From the NCBI GenBank assembly GCA_014529385.2, contig CM043959.1, positions 15,696,809 to 15,760,808 on the forward strand: 64,000 nucleotides of DNA, given 5' to 3'. This document shows positions 22,712 to 33,909 of the stretch, one piece after another. The notes under the pieces are model-generated. The model had not been told where the DNA came from and ran no database searches. It saw only the letters and a list, made by a program, of their open reading frames with translations. The position numbers and the translations under genes were made by a program. Source of the stretch: Adiantum capillus-veneris. Lineage: Eukaryota; Streptophyta; Polypodiopsida; Polypodiales; Pteridaceae. Positions within the stretch are counted from its first letter, which is position 1, and the number at the start of each line of letters is the position of its first letter.

Positions 22712-25700
22712 ATACCTATATGGCTGAGGGATCCAAAAGTGTGAGTTTTGATGAGGAAAACAAAATGGGAGCGAGACCATCGCAACCTGCACGAAACCTA
22801 AAACTTTTGCACCTGCAATATCAGTTTGAGAATGAGTAGGGTGCTCAAATCTATGAAGACGGTATGGATTGTTACTATGTTAAAATATAGGAGAGGCCTA
22901 GAGAGCTTAAGCTCGTAGTGCATGTGGATTATAGTGGCAATCAATATTTCAATGGAGGGGGAAACATGTTTATAGTTTTGCTTGATCCTTTTATTGTGGA
23001 CAAGTGAGGATTAACATGCACAAAAGAAAAGGTTGACGTAGAGCCTGAGGAGAAGCTATCGAAACTGTATATTGCTAATGCCAAGCTGAGGAAATGTCGC
23101 TACTTGTCTCAAAACCAAAAATATGCATGTGGGCTTATATAAGGATTATAACAAAGAGCAAATGCTCTACTACAGGTGTGAGGATCCCAATGTGAGGGAA
23201 CTAATGAAGCTGAAATGCTTGTACCTATTTATGTTCGAAGTAAAGAGAGATACGCAGATAGTCCTGTTAGACAAGTATGGTGATAAGCATTTGATAGTGA
23301 GCCATAATGAGCTTGAGGGATATACATACTTCAGAGGGACACTCCATTAGTACTATGTCACCCCAAGCATGCACATACCTACTGTCTCAGAAACAACACG
23401 ACCAAAAACTACGAGAGTGAGTCCTCAAAAATCTCATGTGGGAGATTCATTCAGTTGATCACATCTCTATGAGCCGAGACTAATGAGATCCTTGGATTCC
23501 TGAGTTCTTATGTGTACACATTGAGGTACTAATATCCTAGACACGATTTTTAGCACAAGGGTGCCGGATGTCAGAACCGAAAGTCGAGATGTAAGACCCG
23601 AGGGAAGGGCGACTGACCGAACCCCTTCCAAAGCACCCATCAATGGTTATAAGACGAGAGATATAATGGTAGGAGAACCTAGAATGATGAGGATGGCAGC
23701 AAAAACTCAAAGAATGCAACCTTCTCAAGTGGCTAAGTGCATGCCAAAGAAGTACAGTGGATCAGGGGATCCAATGCGCACGTGTTTTGATTTTTAAGCA
23801 AGTCTTAAGAGCAAAACAAGTAGTGGATTTAGAGACTTCTTGAACATTAATCAACTCTTATGAGAATTTTTTGAGGAATTCTCTAAGAGGAGAATCAAGC
23901 ACAACACGGTTTCTCAAATCTATGCTTTCAAACAAAAAGAAAAAGAACATGTGAAAGAAGCTCCACTTCGCTTCAAGAAAGACATTGTTGACAAATGTCC
24001 AGTATGAGAATTACCACAAGACAATCGCTTATTGATTCTCTTCATCAAGGGCTTGAGAAATGAAACTCTCAAAAAAGACTTACACTTAAAGGCATGCACA
24101 ACATTTGAACAAGTCACTAGGGAAGCATTGTACTTGGTTGACAATTGCAAAACATATGGAGAGGTGCTTGAAGACACAGAGACAAACACAAGGAGTGCCT
24201 CTTCTACTACCAATAATTCAACTACAAATTGTAATGCTCCTGCTTCAATCACACAAGATGTAGATCAATTAGTCAAAGAAGTGGTCCGCAGAATGAATCA
24301 AACCTAAGACAAAACCCCAATTTGAGGCTGCAACAACCACAAGCAATCAATGCTCCAAGAGTGTTGAAGTGGTGTGTCATTGAGAAAATACATGAACCAT
24401 GACACTAGTGAGTGCTTCTATAACCAAAATTATGTAAGGGAAAGGCCCTATGGACCATCAGTAGTACAAAAATTGCCACCACCTTGAAGGTATTAGATTG
24501 GACCCAACAACACAATATAAGGAGGGAACAAACCACAACCAGTGCTAGGACAACAACCATCTTTACCTCATGATAATCGGTCCATAGTGTGTTATGCACA
24601 GCCAAAAGAGTCACTCATAACTCAGCCGATGATGCCACCAACTGTTTACTATGAGGAACGAGTTAAAAGCCATGTGAGGGAGACAGAGGGTGTAGCTTAT
24701 TTCCCTAAAGAAAGTCCATTTTGAGCTAGCACTGATGAAGCTGTTGAATCTTCATATGTGGCTCAAACAACTAGAAATCAATTCACAATGGATGAAAATA
24801 CGCTCATGTTCATAGCAAACCAGAACTACAAGCCTGGGGATATCCGCCTAGGGTAGGCCAGCCAACGAGAGCACCACCAGTAACCCGACGAGAGACCCAT
24901 GCTATGAATGTGGAGATGACCAGTGGGCATGAGAGTGTCCACATAAAGGTCATCAAACAAATATTTTTGGATTTTGTGACGGTTGTGGGAGAGAACACTT
25001 GATTCAAAATTACGTAAAGAATCTTGACAATCTAGGGAAGGCCACTGTCAACGTTATTGGGATCCTACCATGCACAAGCGGATCCGCCGAGTCTGAGCCA
25101 ACAGCTCAAATCAAAGTTGTGACAGGAGCTCAAGCTCAGGAAGCAGCAAAAACTCAGCCGGTGGTGGATGATTTGAAACTTCCCGAGCAAACAGAATTTG
25201 AAAACGGGTCAGTTAGGACTCAAAGAAAACCACGGACAGCCAAATGAGACAAAATGAAAGCAAAGAGGCTAAAGAAAAGATAGCTTTGGAAATGGAATTG
25301 AACCGAACAAAAGAATAGCTTAAACATGAGAAAGAGAGCAAGAAAAATGCAAAAGGGTCTGAAGAGTCGAAGCTGTCTCTAGCGGTTTAGTATTAGTGGA
25401 AAAAGTGAACGCGCATTTGGATGCTATGTTGAAAGCCTACTAGGTGAAGTTGAAGAACAACCAAACATTAAAACAAATACTTATGACCTATCGCATCCAA
25501 AATTCAAAACCAAACGGATGGAAATGTGCAAAAAACTCATAGAAGCTGCTCAAGTTTTGATGCAACCGAAAAGTTTAAAAACTCTCGATCCAATAATACA
25601 TGAGCCAAAAAAGGTAAAAACGAGGGCTTGTGAGGAAACTAACAGATGCGAACAACCTAAAATCCAAGGATTCTGTGAGTGACCGATGTCGAAGGGACCA

Positions 25701-25905
25701 TTTTCTTATACATTGCACTAAAAATCCTGACAACAAAATCAAACCTGCGAAAAAGGATAAGGAAAAACCATGGACTAGAGGAATTGTCACGAACACAACA
25801 GATGAGGCTAAATCCTAGAGATGCATTCAATTCCTGAAGTAGACAAACCATGGCCACAATCATTGTGGGAAACAATTATAAATACAAAAGAATGGAAGTG
25901 CCACA

Positions 25906-26760
25906 TTGCTATCAACACCAATCCTTGAAATTGATATGGACCATGAGATTTATGCGGGAGATATTCAATCGTTGTATGGTGATGCAGGAACGGATATGTT
26001 TGTACAGAGTAAACAGGTCATCGTAAGAACTTTACCGTCCTTTATAGGGGAATATGAGACAAAATTTGAGGTAAGAATTGTGTCACCTCAATGGAATTAT
26101 ATTCCACGGGTGACGGACATGAAGAGCTTGTATGATCTATTGTCTTCTCCTACTAGATGCACAATCACTCTCACGGAGCTTCTAAGAATCAAACCATATT
26201 TGTGGAGACAAATGAGCAAAAATTTGGAAAATATGGGATTGAAGATCCATCCAAAAGATGACCTTGTGGACAAAATTAAGAAAACAAATCATCCTAAGAA
26301 ACCCAAAGCAGAACCCGTCTCAGTGAATAAGGTAGGTGATTATTGTAAAGGAGAAGAAGGAAATGACAATTTAACCCTGGATACAAAGGATTAAAGACGG
26401 TAGTGATACTTAACAGTGGGAACGGAGTATCCATTGCTACAAATGGAATTTGGGAAAGATGGGACGGACCAGTTCTCTGAAAAACATGCATAAAAGTGCA
26501 ACTAGCTGATAAGGATGTGGAGAAACACTTAGGAATGTTGGAGCAAGTAATTGTATTCTCATACGGGATAGAAAACAAGCATACCTTTGCTATAGTAGAT
26601 TTCAAAAAAGGCCTCAACTTTGAAGTTATTTTGGGATGACCATTTATGTGTCAACTCAAGATGGTTCAAGATTGGGGTTATGACCATCTCTACTTATGGC
26701 ACAAGGGAATCACAACCAGGGTTAACACAAAAGACCATAGTTATGGGGACATAAACCAAA
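25906..26760 (+). pseudogene. Giant-element first protease region (PR1)
   Basis: An open frame 25,906-26,394 (162 codons, HEIYAGDIQSLYGDAGTDMF...) ends shortly before a different frame encodes the protease: V-V-I-L-N-S-G-N-G-V-S-I-A, with N-S-G at 26,412-26,420 where D-S/T-G is expected, and V-I-L-G at 26,625-26,636 in the same frame 72 codons later. It is followed by a stop in place of an Arg/Trp-type residue before P-F-M. Position between gag and RT is the usual one for Gypsy protease, which cleaves the polyprotein. The Asp to Asn change and stops make it inactive. Confidence 0.6.
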
Positions 26761-26918
26761 CCCTGATAGAAGACTTTTCTATCACTACAGATGATGGAAC
26801 ATAGCTGCATGTTTGGTTAGTAAAGGACGCTCATATTTGGATATGCAGAGCATCGGAATGCAGAAGCCTAAGAAAGGAGGATTGCATCCTAGAGCGCTCA
26901 GTAGAGGATAATTACTAC

Positions 26919-27870
26919 ATGAAGGATCCATTTCAAGAGGAGTTGTTTGAACCCTTTGGATGGAAGAAAGTATTGGTGACTCCTGACATCTGTGTAAACA
27001 ATAACCAATATGACATTTTGCAACAAGAACGGTTACGACATAATGCCCTTTTTAATGGTAACCGCTATCCAAAAATAGAAGATATATCTAAAACTACTGA
27101 AACAGAAAAGACAATTGATTGCAAATGGATACTAAACAAAGTTTTTGTACGAGATCTTCCACACAAAGATGAGGACGAATACCATGACTTGAGGAGTGAT
27201 GATTTAGAGAATGATGTGGAAGAAAAACTTTCAAGTGGCTCTGGAAATGAAAATACAAAAAAAATAAGATGAGCTAATTTTCTACAAGTTTCCTAGTCAA
27301 AAAACACGGAGACAAAAGAGATATCAGATGAGACGAACAAAGAAATAATAAAACAAAATTGAGAAACCAATGCCAAAGTTAATGACAAAAACGCAATATC
27401 TCATGCTCGTGGGAGCAAATGATTGTGTCCAAAGACAAAATCACTAGAAAACCCTTCAAGTTGACAAGTTTTTGAGAAAACTCAAAGAAACAAGGAAAAA
27501 AACAATTGAAAGACAAGACTGAAAAAACACTAACAATGTCAAAAATTGAACGTAAATGTGAATACCAAAAGTCAAAACAAACATTGCAGGAGTTCTGGAC
27601 AACAGAGATAGAAAGTGAGGGGACTTTAACTCAAAAAAAAATTGATGCACCCTCTCATTACAAAAAGTACACCATTCAAGACAGACGTATTGTGATGGAG
27701 CAACCAATGCAAGAGCCTAAACAACTGGGAAAATCATGTGATGGGCTTGAAAGCGCAAAGAGGATTGATATGGTGGAACCAGGAGAAGAACCACAACTTG
27801 CTTACATAGCCATGGATCTCATAGAGGAAGAAGAGCAGTTATTGGCAGCTACCCTAAGCAATATAAAGAT
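26919..27870 (+). other. Charged linker between protease and RT
   Basis: Open frames at 26,919-27,272 (117 codons, ending in an acidic run DEDEYHDLRSDDLENDVEE) and 27,506-27,898 (130 codons, Lys/Glu-rich) fill the interval before RT. I recognise no domain. The second frame overlaps the RT start at 27,871 in another frame. They probably represent the pol linker of this family. Confidence 0.4.
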
Positions 27871-29180
27871 GTGTTTGCGTGGTCATACAAAGATCTAAAA
27901 GGAGTAGATCCAAGCATCTGCCAACACACGATACACCTCAAGAGTGATGCTAAACCACGCAGACAATGTCCCTACACCTGTAATGAAACATTTGCAAAAA
28001 AAATCAAAGAAGAGATAAACAAGCTAAAAGAGGCAGAGTTTATCTATGAGATCGAACACATGGAGTGGGTATCACCAATTGTAGTGGTGCCCAAAAAGAA
28101 TGGTAAATTATGAGTGTGGGTGAATATCAAACAAGTAAATGTTGCTACTATCAAAGACACTTATCCATTACCCATCATAGACCATGTGATTGAAAGAGCC
28201 GTTGGAAAGGAAGCCTATAGCTTTCTCGATGGCTTTACAGTCTATAACCAGCTCACGATCAAGTTGGAGGATCAACACAAAATGGCATTTGTAATAAAAT
28301 GGGACATATTTTCATATCAGGTGATGCCATTTGGTCTAACAATTGTGTCTGTCACATTCCAAAGGCTGATGAGTCATGCATTTAAGGAGTATCTAAGACA
28401 ATTCTTAGATATTTATATGGATTACCTATGTGTACATTCTCTCCACAAAAATGAACATGTTGAACACTTAAAGAAGGTCTTTGAGAAATGCAAAACATAT
28501 CGTATTTGCTTAAACCCTGAAAAATGTGTTTTCATGGTAAGGCAAGGAAAAATTTGGGGTATATTGTGTCTAAAATGGCATTTCTACTAAGCTTGAGAAG
28601 ATACAATTGATTGTTGCTCTTCCAAGACCAACAAAAGTTAGAGAGGTACAAGCCTTTATGGGCCATTGTGGATATTATCACAAATTTATTTACATGTACA
28701 CAATCATTGCAAAACCTCTCTACACACTCATATGACATCACTAACTTTGAATTAAATGAGAAATGTGAGAAAGTGTTTCAAGAATTGAAGCAGAGACTTA
28801 TTTTTGCTCCGCTTTTGAAATCTCTTGACTGGACCAAGATCTTTCATGTCCATGTAGATGCATCAACTATGCTATTGAATGTATCTTGGCTCAACCAAAA
28901 GAAAAAAACATGGACTTTTCAATTTGTTATTCCAGTAAGACAACTCAATAGCGCATAACAAAATTACACGGCCATGGAAAGGGAGGGCTTCGGAATGATC
29001 TATTCTATTAAAAAGTTTAGACATTGCCTTCTAGCAAACAAGTTTATATTCTTTGTGGATCATCAAGCGCTAGTATACTTAGTGAACAAACCATGCAACA
29101 CGAGCTGCATCGTTTGATAGTTCCTAATGTTGCTGGAATATGATTTCATTGTAGTAGTCACAAAAGGGACTAGACATTAG
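27871..29180 (+). pseudogene. Giant-element reverse transcriptase and RNase H
   Basis: RT copies element RNA into DNA. The frames 27,871-28,113 and 28,114-28,590 are one reading frame separated by a TGA that replaces a residue after K-N-G-K-L. Visible motifs: V-S-P-I-V-V-V-P-K-K-N-G-K, Y-P-L-P-I-I-D, Y-S-F-L-D-G-F, Q-V-M-P-F-G-L-T, and the catalytic box at 28,414-28,425, which reads Y-M-D-Y instead of Y-M-D-D. The polymerase site is therefore lost. RNase H follows in shifted frames: H-V-D-A-S near 28,850, M-E-R-E-G-F-G-M near 28,975 and F-V-D-H-Q-A-L near 29,055. The sequence style is Ty3/Gypsy of the Athila/Tat branch. No second (archaeal-type) RNase H was recognised. Confidence 0.75.
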
Positions 29181-29579
29181 AGAGACTAGCACTTATTGCA
29201 ATTACTACATGAGGAAGCACCTTTAGGGGTTGAGAATGATTTGCCTTACGCTTTCTTCACTATTTAAATGGTACCTAGGTGGAGTGAACATGTTATACCA
29301 TTACTCACCATTAGTTCTCTACAAATTGAAAGACAGCCATCAATCATCTAGCAATCTCGCTCACTAGTGCTAATAGTTGGACGGTTATATAAACAAGGAA
29401 ACAATAGTATACTTAGGTTATGCATAGAGCCAGCTGAGAAAGAAATGTAGCTGAAATACGCTCATGTACAAACTACGGGAATTCACAATGCCAAAATGCA
29501 AACATACTAGAGACTGATGCTACTTGGGGTGTATTGGCCTTACATGCAAAAAAGCGTCCATGATTATGTTGGTTTTTAT

Positions 29580-31860
29580 GATGTTTGTGCAATCAAAAAG
29601 CCAATCGAGTATGCTACACTGTTCAGGATAGCAGCAATACCCAAGTAGGAAAAGTACATTGTGGAATATTTGGAGCATGGAGTTTTACCAGTAACTTTGA
29701 GCAACGCTAGACTACTCTCAATTCAACAAGAGGCAAAAAATTATGTTATTGCCAAAAAAAAACTTTACCAAAGAGGGATAGACAACAATTTGAGGATTTG
29801 TGCAGCAGAGCATGTGTAACTTCCAATACTTGAACAAGTGCACGCCAGTCCAGTAGGAGGACACTTTTTGGCTGTCAAAATTGCAAACGCGATACTCCTT
29901 GTAGAAATCTGGTGGCCTACTCTGCCAAAGGCTGCACAGAATTATGTCAAATGATGTGATGCTTGCCAATGCACCAAGGTGCTCATGCGATGTGATAAAT
30001 GTCTCTAAGACCAATGTTGGGAGCACAGGCCTTTGCCACATGGGGAATAGACTTTGTTGGGCATATCTTACTATTGACATATTAAATGCATGCTCAATAC
30101 ATTATAGTGGCCACATATTATTTGACCAAATGGGTGGAGGCCAAGGCAACACAAAAGAATGACGCTACATTGTTCAAGATAGCAATAGCACCTAATTGGG
30201 AAAATTAGATTGTGGAATATTTGGAGCATGGAGTTTTGCCAAGAACTTTGAGCAAAGCTAGACTACGCTTGATTCAACAAGAGGCAAAAAATTATGCTAT
30301 TGTCAAAAAACAACTTTATCAAAGAGGATAGATGACAATTTGAGGATTTGTGTAGCAGAGCATGAGTACCTTCCAATACTTTAACAAGCACACGCCAGTC
30401 CAATAGGAGGATACTTTTTGACTCCCAAAACCACAAAAGATATACTCCTTATAGGTATTTGGTGGCCTACTCTATTGATGGAGGCAGAGCATTATGTCAA
30501 ATGATGTGATGCTTGCTAACGCGCCAAGGTGCCGATGTGATGTGATGAAATTTCTCTAAGACCAATGTTGGGAGCAAGGACCTTTGCCAAATGGGGAATA
30601 GACTTTGTTGGTCCCATCCTATTTCCATAAGTGTCTATAGTTGTTGATGAGTGGACCCAATCCACATTGTCCGACTCAGTCATCCCAGGTAGTACATCCA
30701 TATAAGGAGAATCTTCCCCAACATCAGTGTCCACTTTACATGTGTAACAATACTACAATGGGTCCAAGTGAATTGTGGTGTTAGATCTATGATCAATAAT
30801 AAACCTATTTCCTAGAGGATGTGCTCGACGAGTTACAAGATCCACTCGAATGACAGAATCTTAGAACTGCAAGTAGACATGGTTTTTAGAACAATCATGC
30901 ACCATTTTCATCAGCATATTAAACGCATGCTCAATATATTATAGTGGCTACATATTATTTGACCAATTGGGTGGAGGCAAAGGCAACACAAAAGAACGAT
31001 GCCAAAACAACAGTGCAATTCTTGTATGAGAACATTTTCACAAGATATAGCCTTCCAATTGGAATCATCAGTGATTGATGACATGATTGATTATCTTGCA
31101 TGAATTTATGGTGCTTCACTCTAAATTAGCCCCATACCACCCTTGAGCAAATGGACAGGCCGAGAGCACCAACAAAATATTATACACAATGCTTACAAAA
31201 ATTGTCAAAATGAATCTAGAACGGATTGGGATCAAAAACATTTAGCTTTATGGGCATATTAGGTAGCATACAAAATGTCATACAGCACAACACCTTTCAA
31301 TTAGTGTTCGAGATAAATGCCATACTACCTGTAGAGTCCTTAATTCCTTCACTATGTGTAGCACAAGACCTGGGATGGACAGGGCATGAGTTGTTGATAG
31401 ACTGGACTAACTAATACATTTGGACAAAATAAGACTCAAATTAATTGCAGCTAAGTATGCGTGGAAATGACAAATGAAATAGTTCCATGACCTACATGTT
31501 ATAAACAAGGAATTTCAAAAGCGAGACTACGTGTTAGTCTACACCCTTAAGCAACATTCCAAGAAACTCAAAAAAGCAAGGTAACGACCCATTTGTGATC
31601 AATGACATATCACCAAGTGGTGCCGTCCAACTTGTGACATTAGAGGGAGAGGTAATATCTAACTGGATAAATGGTTGCAGATTGAATTAGTATCATCAAC
31701 CTCTCACTCCAAAAATGCTTGAGAAACTACATTTAGCAAAGAAAGGCCAACAGAAAGATCAAACAATTAAAGATCAGGCACAGGAGGAAGCTAGGTTGCG
31801 GAGTTTGAAGCGAGAGGAACAACATCAACAACCACCACCTCCTATTACAGCAGTTTAGGT
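29580..31860 (+). pseudogene. Giant-element integrase (duplicated and broken)
   Basis: Integrase joins the element DNA to the host chromosome. The zinc-binding N-terminal domain appears twice because of the 550-bp duplication (C-D-A-C-Q-C-T-K near 29,955-29,980 in unit 1; a decayed equivalent near 30,505 in unit 2). The core follows: Q-Y-I-I-V-A-T-Y-Y-L-T-K-W-V-E-A near 30,090, then F-S-Q-D-I-A..I-G-I-I-S-D near 31,030-31,070, and an N-G-Q-A-E-S-T-N-K motif with the catalytic Glu near 31,150. The C-terminal tail (E-F-Q-K-R-D-Y-V-L-V-Y-T-L-K-Q) is near 31,510-31,555 and matches element 0. Stops and frameshifts are everywhere. Confidence 0.7.
29613..31010 (+). repeat. 550-bp tandem duplication within integrase, second unit with ~300-bp insertion
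   Basis: Unit 1 (29,613-30,162) and unit 2 (from 30,163) both begin GCTACA[CT]TGTTCA and run through GAATATTTGGAGCATGGAGTT, AACTTTGAGCAA and GGGGAATAGACTTTGTTGG. Both end with the CATATTA..GCATGCTCAATA and TGGGTGGAGGC segments (30,087-30,140 in unit 1, 30,925-30,980 in unit 2). Unit 2 carries about 300 extra bases (roughly 30,618-30,924) between GACTTTGTTGG and CATATTAAACG that unit 1 lacks. Confidence 0.8.
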
Positions 31861-32230
31861 TGAGAAAAATTGGCTAGGTGGTATGGATGTTTTGATCAAC
31901 ATCCAATTAGCTGACGACACAATAGAACGAGCACTGGTGGACACTGGTCACGTGTAAACGCTATGCAGTATTCAACCTACCTAAAACTATCAGAGTCCAT
32001 GATTGAAACAACTCATATTGAACTCAAAGCAGTTAATAGAGAAACCATGGTTAATTTGGGACAAGCCAATGTCTCGCTAACATATATGGAAACCACTACC
32101 CACATCGGTTTCACATCATGGCAGATACAGATCTCAACGAGAGAATCATTTTGGGAGTTTCATGGATGCACACTTACAAGGCTTTTCTAGATTGAAAAGA
32201 TGACACGCTGCATTATTATCTCAAGGATCA
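31861..32230 (+). pseudogene. Second retropepsin-like domain (PR2) after integrase
   Basis: A frame reads W-L-G-G-M-D-V-L-I-N-I-Q-L, then E-R-A-L-V-D-T-G-H with D-T-G at 31,940-31,948. A frameshift later, N-E-R-I-I-L-G-V-S-W-M-H lies at 32,136-32,171. DTG followed by a hydrophobic-hydrophobic-Gly motif is the signature of aspartic proteases of the retropepsin fold. The D-to-L(of ILG) distance is 211 nt, the same as in the element 0 copy (1227 to 1438). The usual PR1 is present separately at about 26,400. Frameshift and stops break it here, for example TAA at 31,954. An intervening open frame at 31,963-32,190 covers the middle of the domain in another frame. Confidence 0.55.
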
Positions 32231-32357
32231 GCCATACGTTATGCCATTCAAGCAAACATATCATATATGGGATGAACAACATCATTTAGATGACTACAAT
32301 ACAAGTGAAGTGTTGCTTGTATCTCTACAAGAATTTTTTGCAAGCAATCGCAAAAGA

Positions 32358-32499
32358 GTTTGGATCCGAAAGTCAATCTTGGCATCAAAGCCAAAAAAGA
32401 GATGGATACCAAAAGACGGGTGCACAAAGTTTGGATCCAAAAGTCAATCTTGTCATTAAAGCCAAAAAAGAGATGGATACCAAAGACAATGCTTGCTAA
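32358..32499 (+). repeat. 71-bp tandem duplication after PR2
   Basis: Units 32,358-32,428 and 32,429-32,499 share GTTTGGATCC[GA]AAAGTCAAT and AAAGCCAAAAAAGAGATGG. Because 71 is not divisible by three, the same peptide (for example KKRWIPK) appears in different frames in the two units. Confidence 0.75.
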
Positions 32500-33909
32500 T
32501 CAATTTTGTCCCTTGATGAAATACAACTTTCCAATTGACAAAATAGTACTTAAAAAATGACACAGTCACCAAAACTCAAATCGACAACTTCATGCTTCAA
32601 CAAGCTTACCAAACTACCGATGGATACCCAAGGCCAACTTGGACAAGCCAAAGAAATCGACAACAACCAAATGGGAATGGAAATTGAAACCATCAAACAA
32701 CCAAAACTTGTTGCAGTCTCTTGAAACAGGCCTCAAATGGATCCCTAAAGTTGAACCCAACACAAAGTATAATCACCAAACCAAGCATTAAGGAGAGGGC
32801 GTTACAGCTTCAACAACTTCTGTTCGATAAACGCATTATCAATGAAACCTCGCCAGCACAAGCCACTGAACAATTGGTTTAGTACCCACATCTTGCATAG
32901 GATTGTGTTTCTCGATGCATCTCTTCTCTAAGCATTGACTATGGTAACTGGAGCAGCATGTTACAAGATATTAAGCTACAAGATGTTGAGAGATTACGTG
33001 TACAATGTATAAAGTGTGTTTGCTGCTTAAAATTTTTGTTTTTTTGACAACTTTTAGCAGATTTTTACTCTTATCTGGCAAAGTATTGAGCCATATCGAC
33101 AAATTTCAACGAAGAAGATACTTAGTGAGAGTATGTACATACGAGTGTGAGGAATAATTTCGGCAAAAAATTTGGCCGAATAATAATATTCTTTCCTTTT
33201 TAACCTACTAATGATCAAAAATTAATAAACAAAGCCAAAAAATTTGGATTCGAGATATGAAAGCCTACAAAGCAAGAGCTTCAAGTCAAATATGGAAGGA
33301 TTTGGTGCATGTCCAAATTTGCACTAACTTAAAACGGATCAAAATTGCAAAATTGGGAGCAAATAGCCAACCAGGAGTCCAAACAAAGAGCCAATTGTGT
33401 CACAGGAGGTATGTCATGAAAGATGGCCAAATAAGGTAAGTATGCATGTTGCATTCGTGGTAAGGCAAAAAAATATAGTCAAGATGGCCAAGATGGACCT
33501 CATTTGCATTTAGTCAGTTCAGAGAGAGAGAGCTAGAAAGCTTTTGTGACCTAGAGCATCTTGCAACAGATTTGCCTTCTACAGCCACACCGAACACCCA
33601 CACCACCAAATTGGACAAGTATGATCCTCTTCAGCTCTAGAACACTTATGAATTGCCAAAAACACCAAAGAAGTGCACAAAAAACACAATCGAACAAATC
33701 AAAGAAGGGGTTTCTGCAAACTATCAGAGGACTTTTGGGATGGGCAAACATGTACAAATTCAAAAGTAAGTTCATAAAAATGCTCCATTCACTGAGCACA
33801 ATCTATATATGCATTCAAAGTAAGTTCATCATGTAAAGTAAGTTCATAAAAATGCTCCATTCACTGAGCACAATCTATATATGCATTCAAAGTTGCCAGA
33901 TGGGGTGGA
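32500..33909. other. Spacer between PR2 and the palindrome block
   Basis: No recognisable coding. It contains a ~65-bp direct repeat (TAAGTTCATAAAAATGCTCC...GCATTCAAAG at about 33,770-33,822 and 33,839-33,892). The left part up to about 32,800 may encode the end of the PR2-containing polyprotein in shifted frames (K-W-I-P-K-V-E-P-N). Confidence 0.4.

Larger units (their letters stand above)
16854..25250 (+). pseudogene. Giant-element gag, split by Copia A
   Basis: An open frame begins at 16,854 and runs in frame to 17,117, where Copia A starts. After the element and its TSD the same frame continues from 22,717 to a stop at 22,839. Downstream, broken pieces match element 1 gag: an N-terminal domain at 23,123-23,350 (V-L-L-D-K-Y-G-D-K), a capsid-like region near 23,880-24,307 (QIYAFKQKEKEHVKEAPLR; IKGLRNETLKKDLHLKACTT) and zinc knuckles near 24,900-25,015. 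The first knuckle has lost its His (C-x2-C-x3-Q-x4-C); the second, C-D-G-C-G-R-E-H, has lost the final Cys. Stops separate the pieces, so no Gag could be made. The residue 16,854-17,117 may be an extra N-terminal portion or a short upstream frame. Confidence 0.7.
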
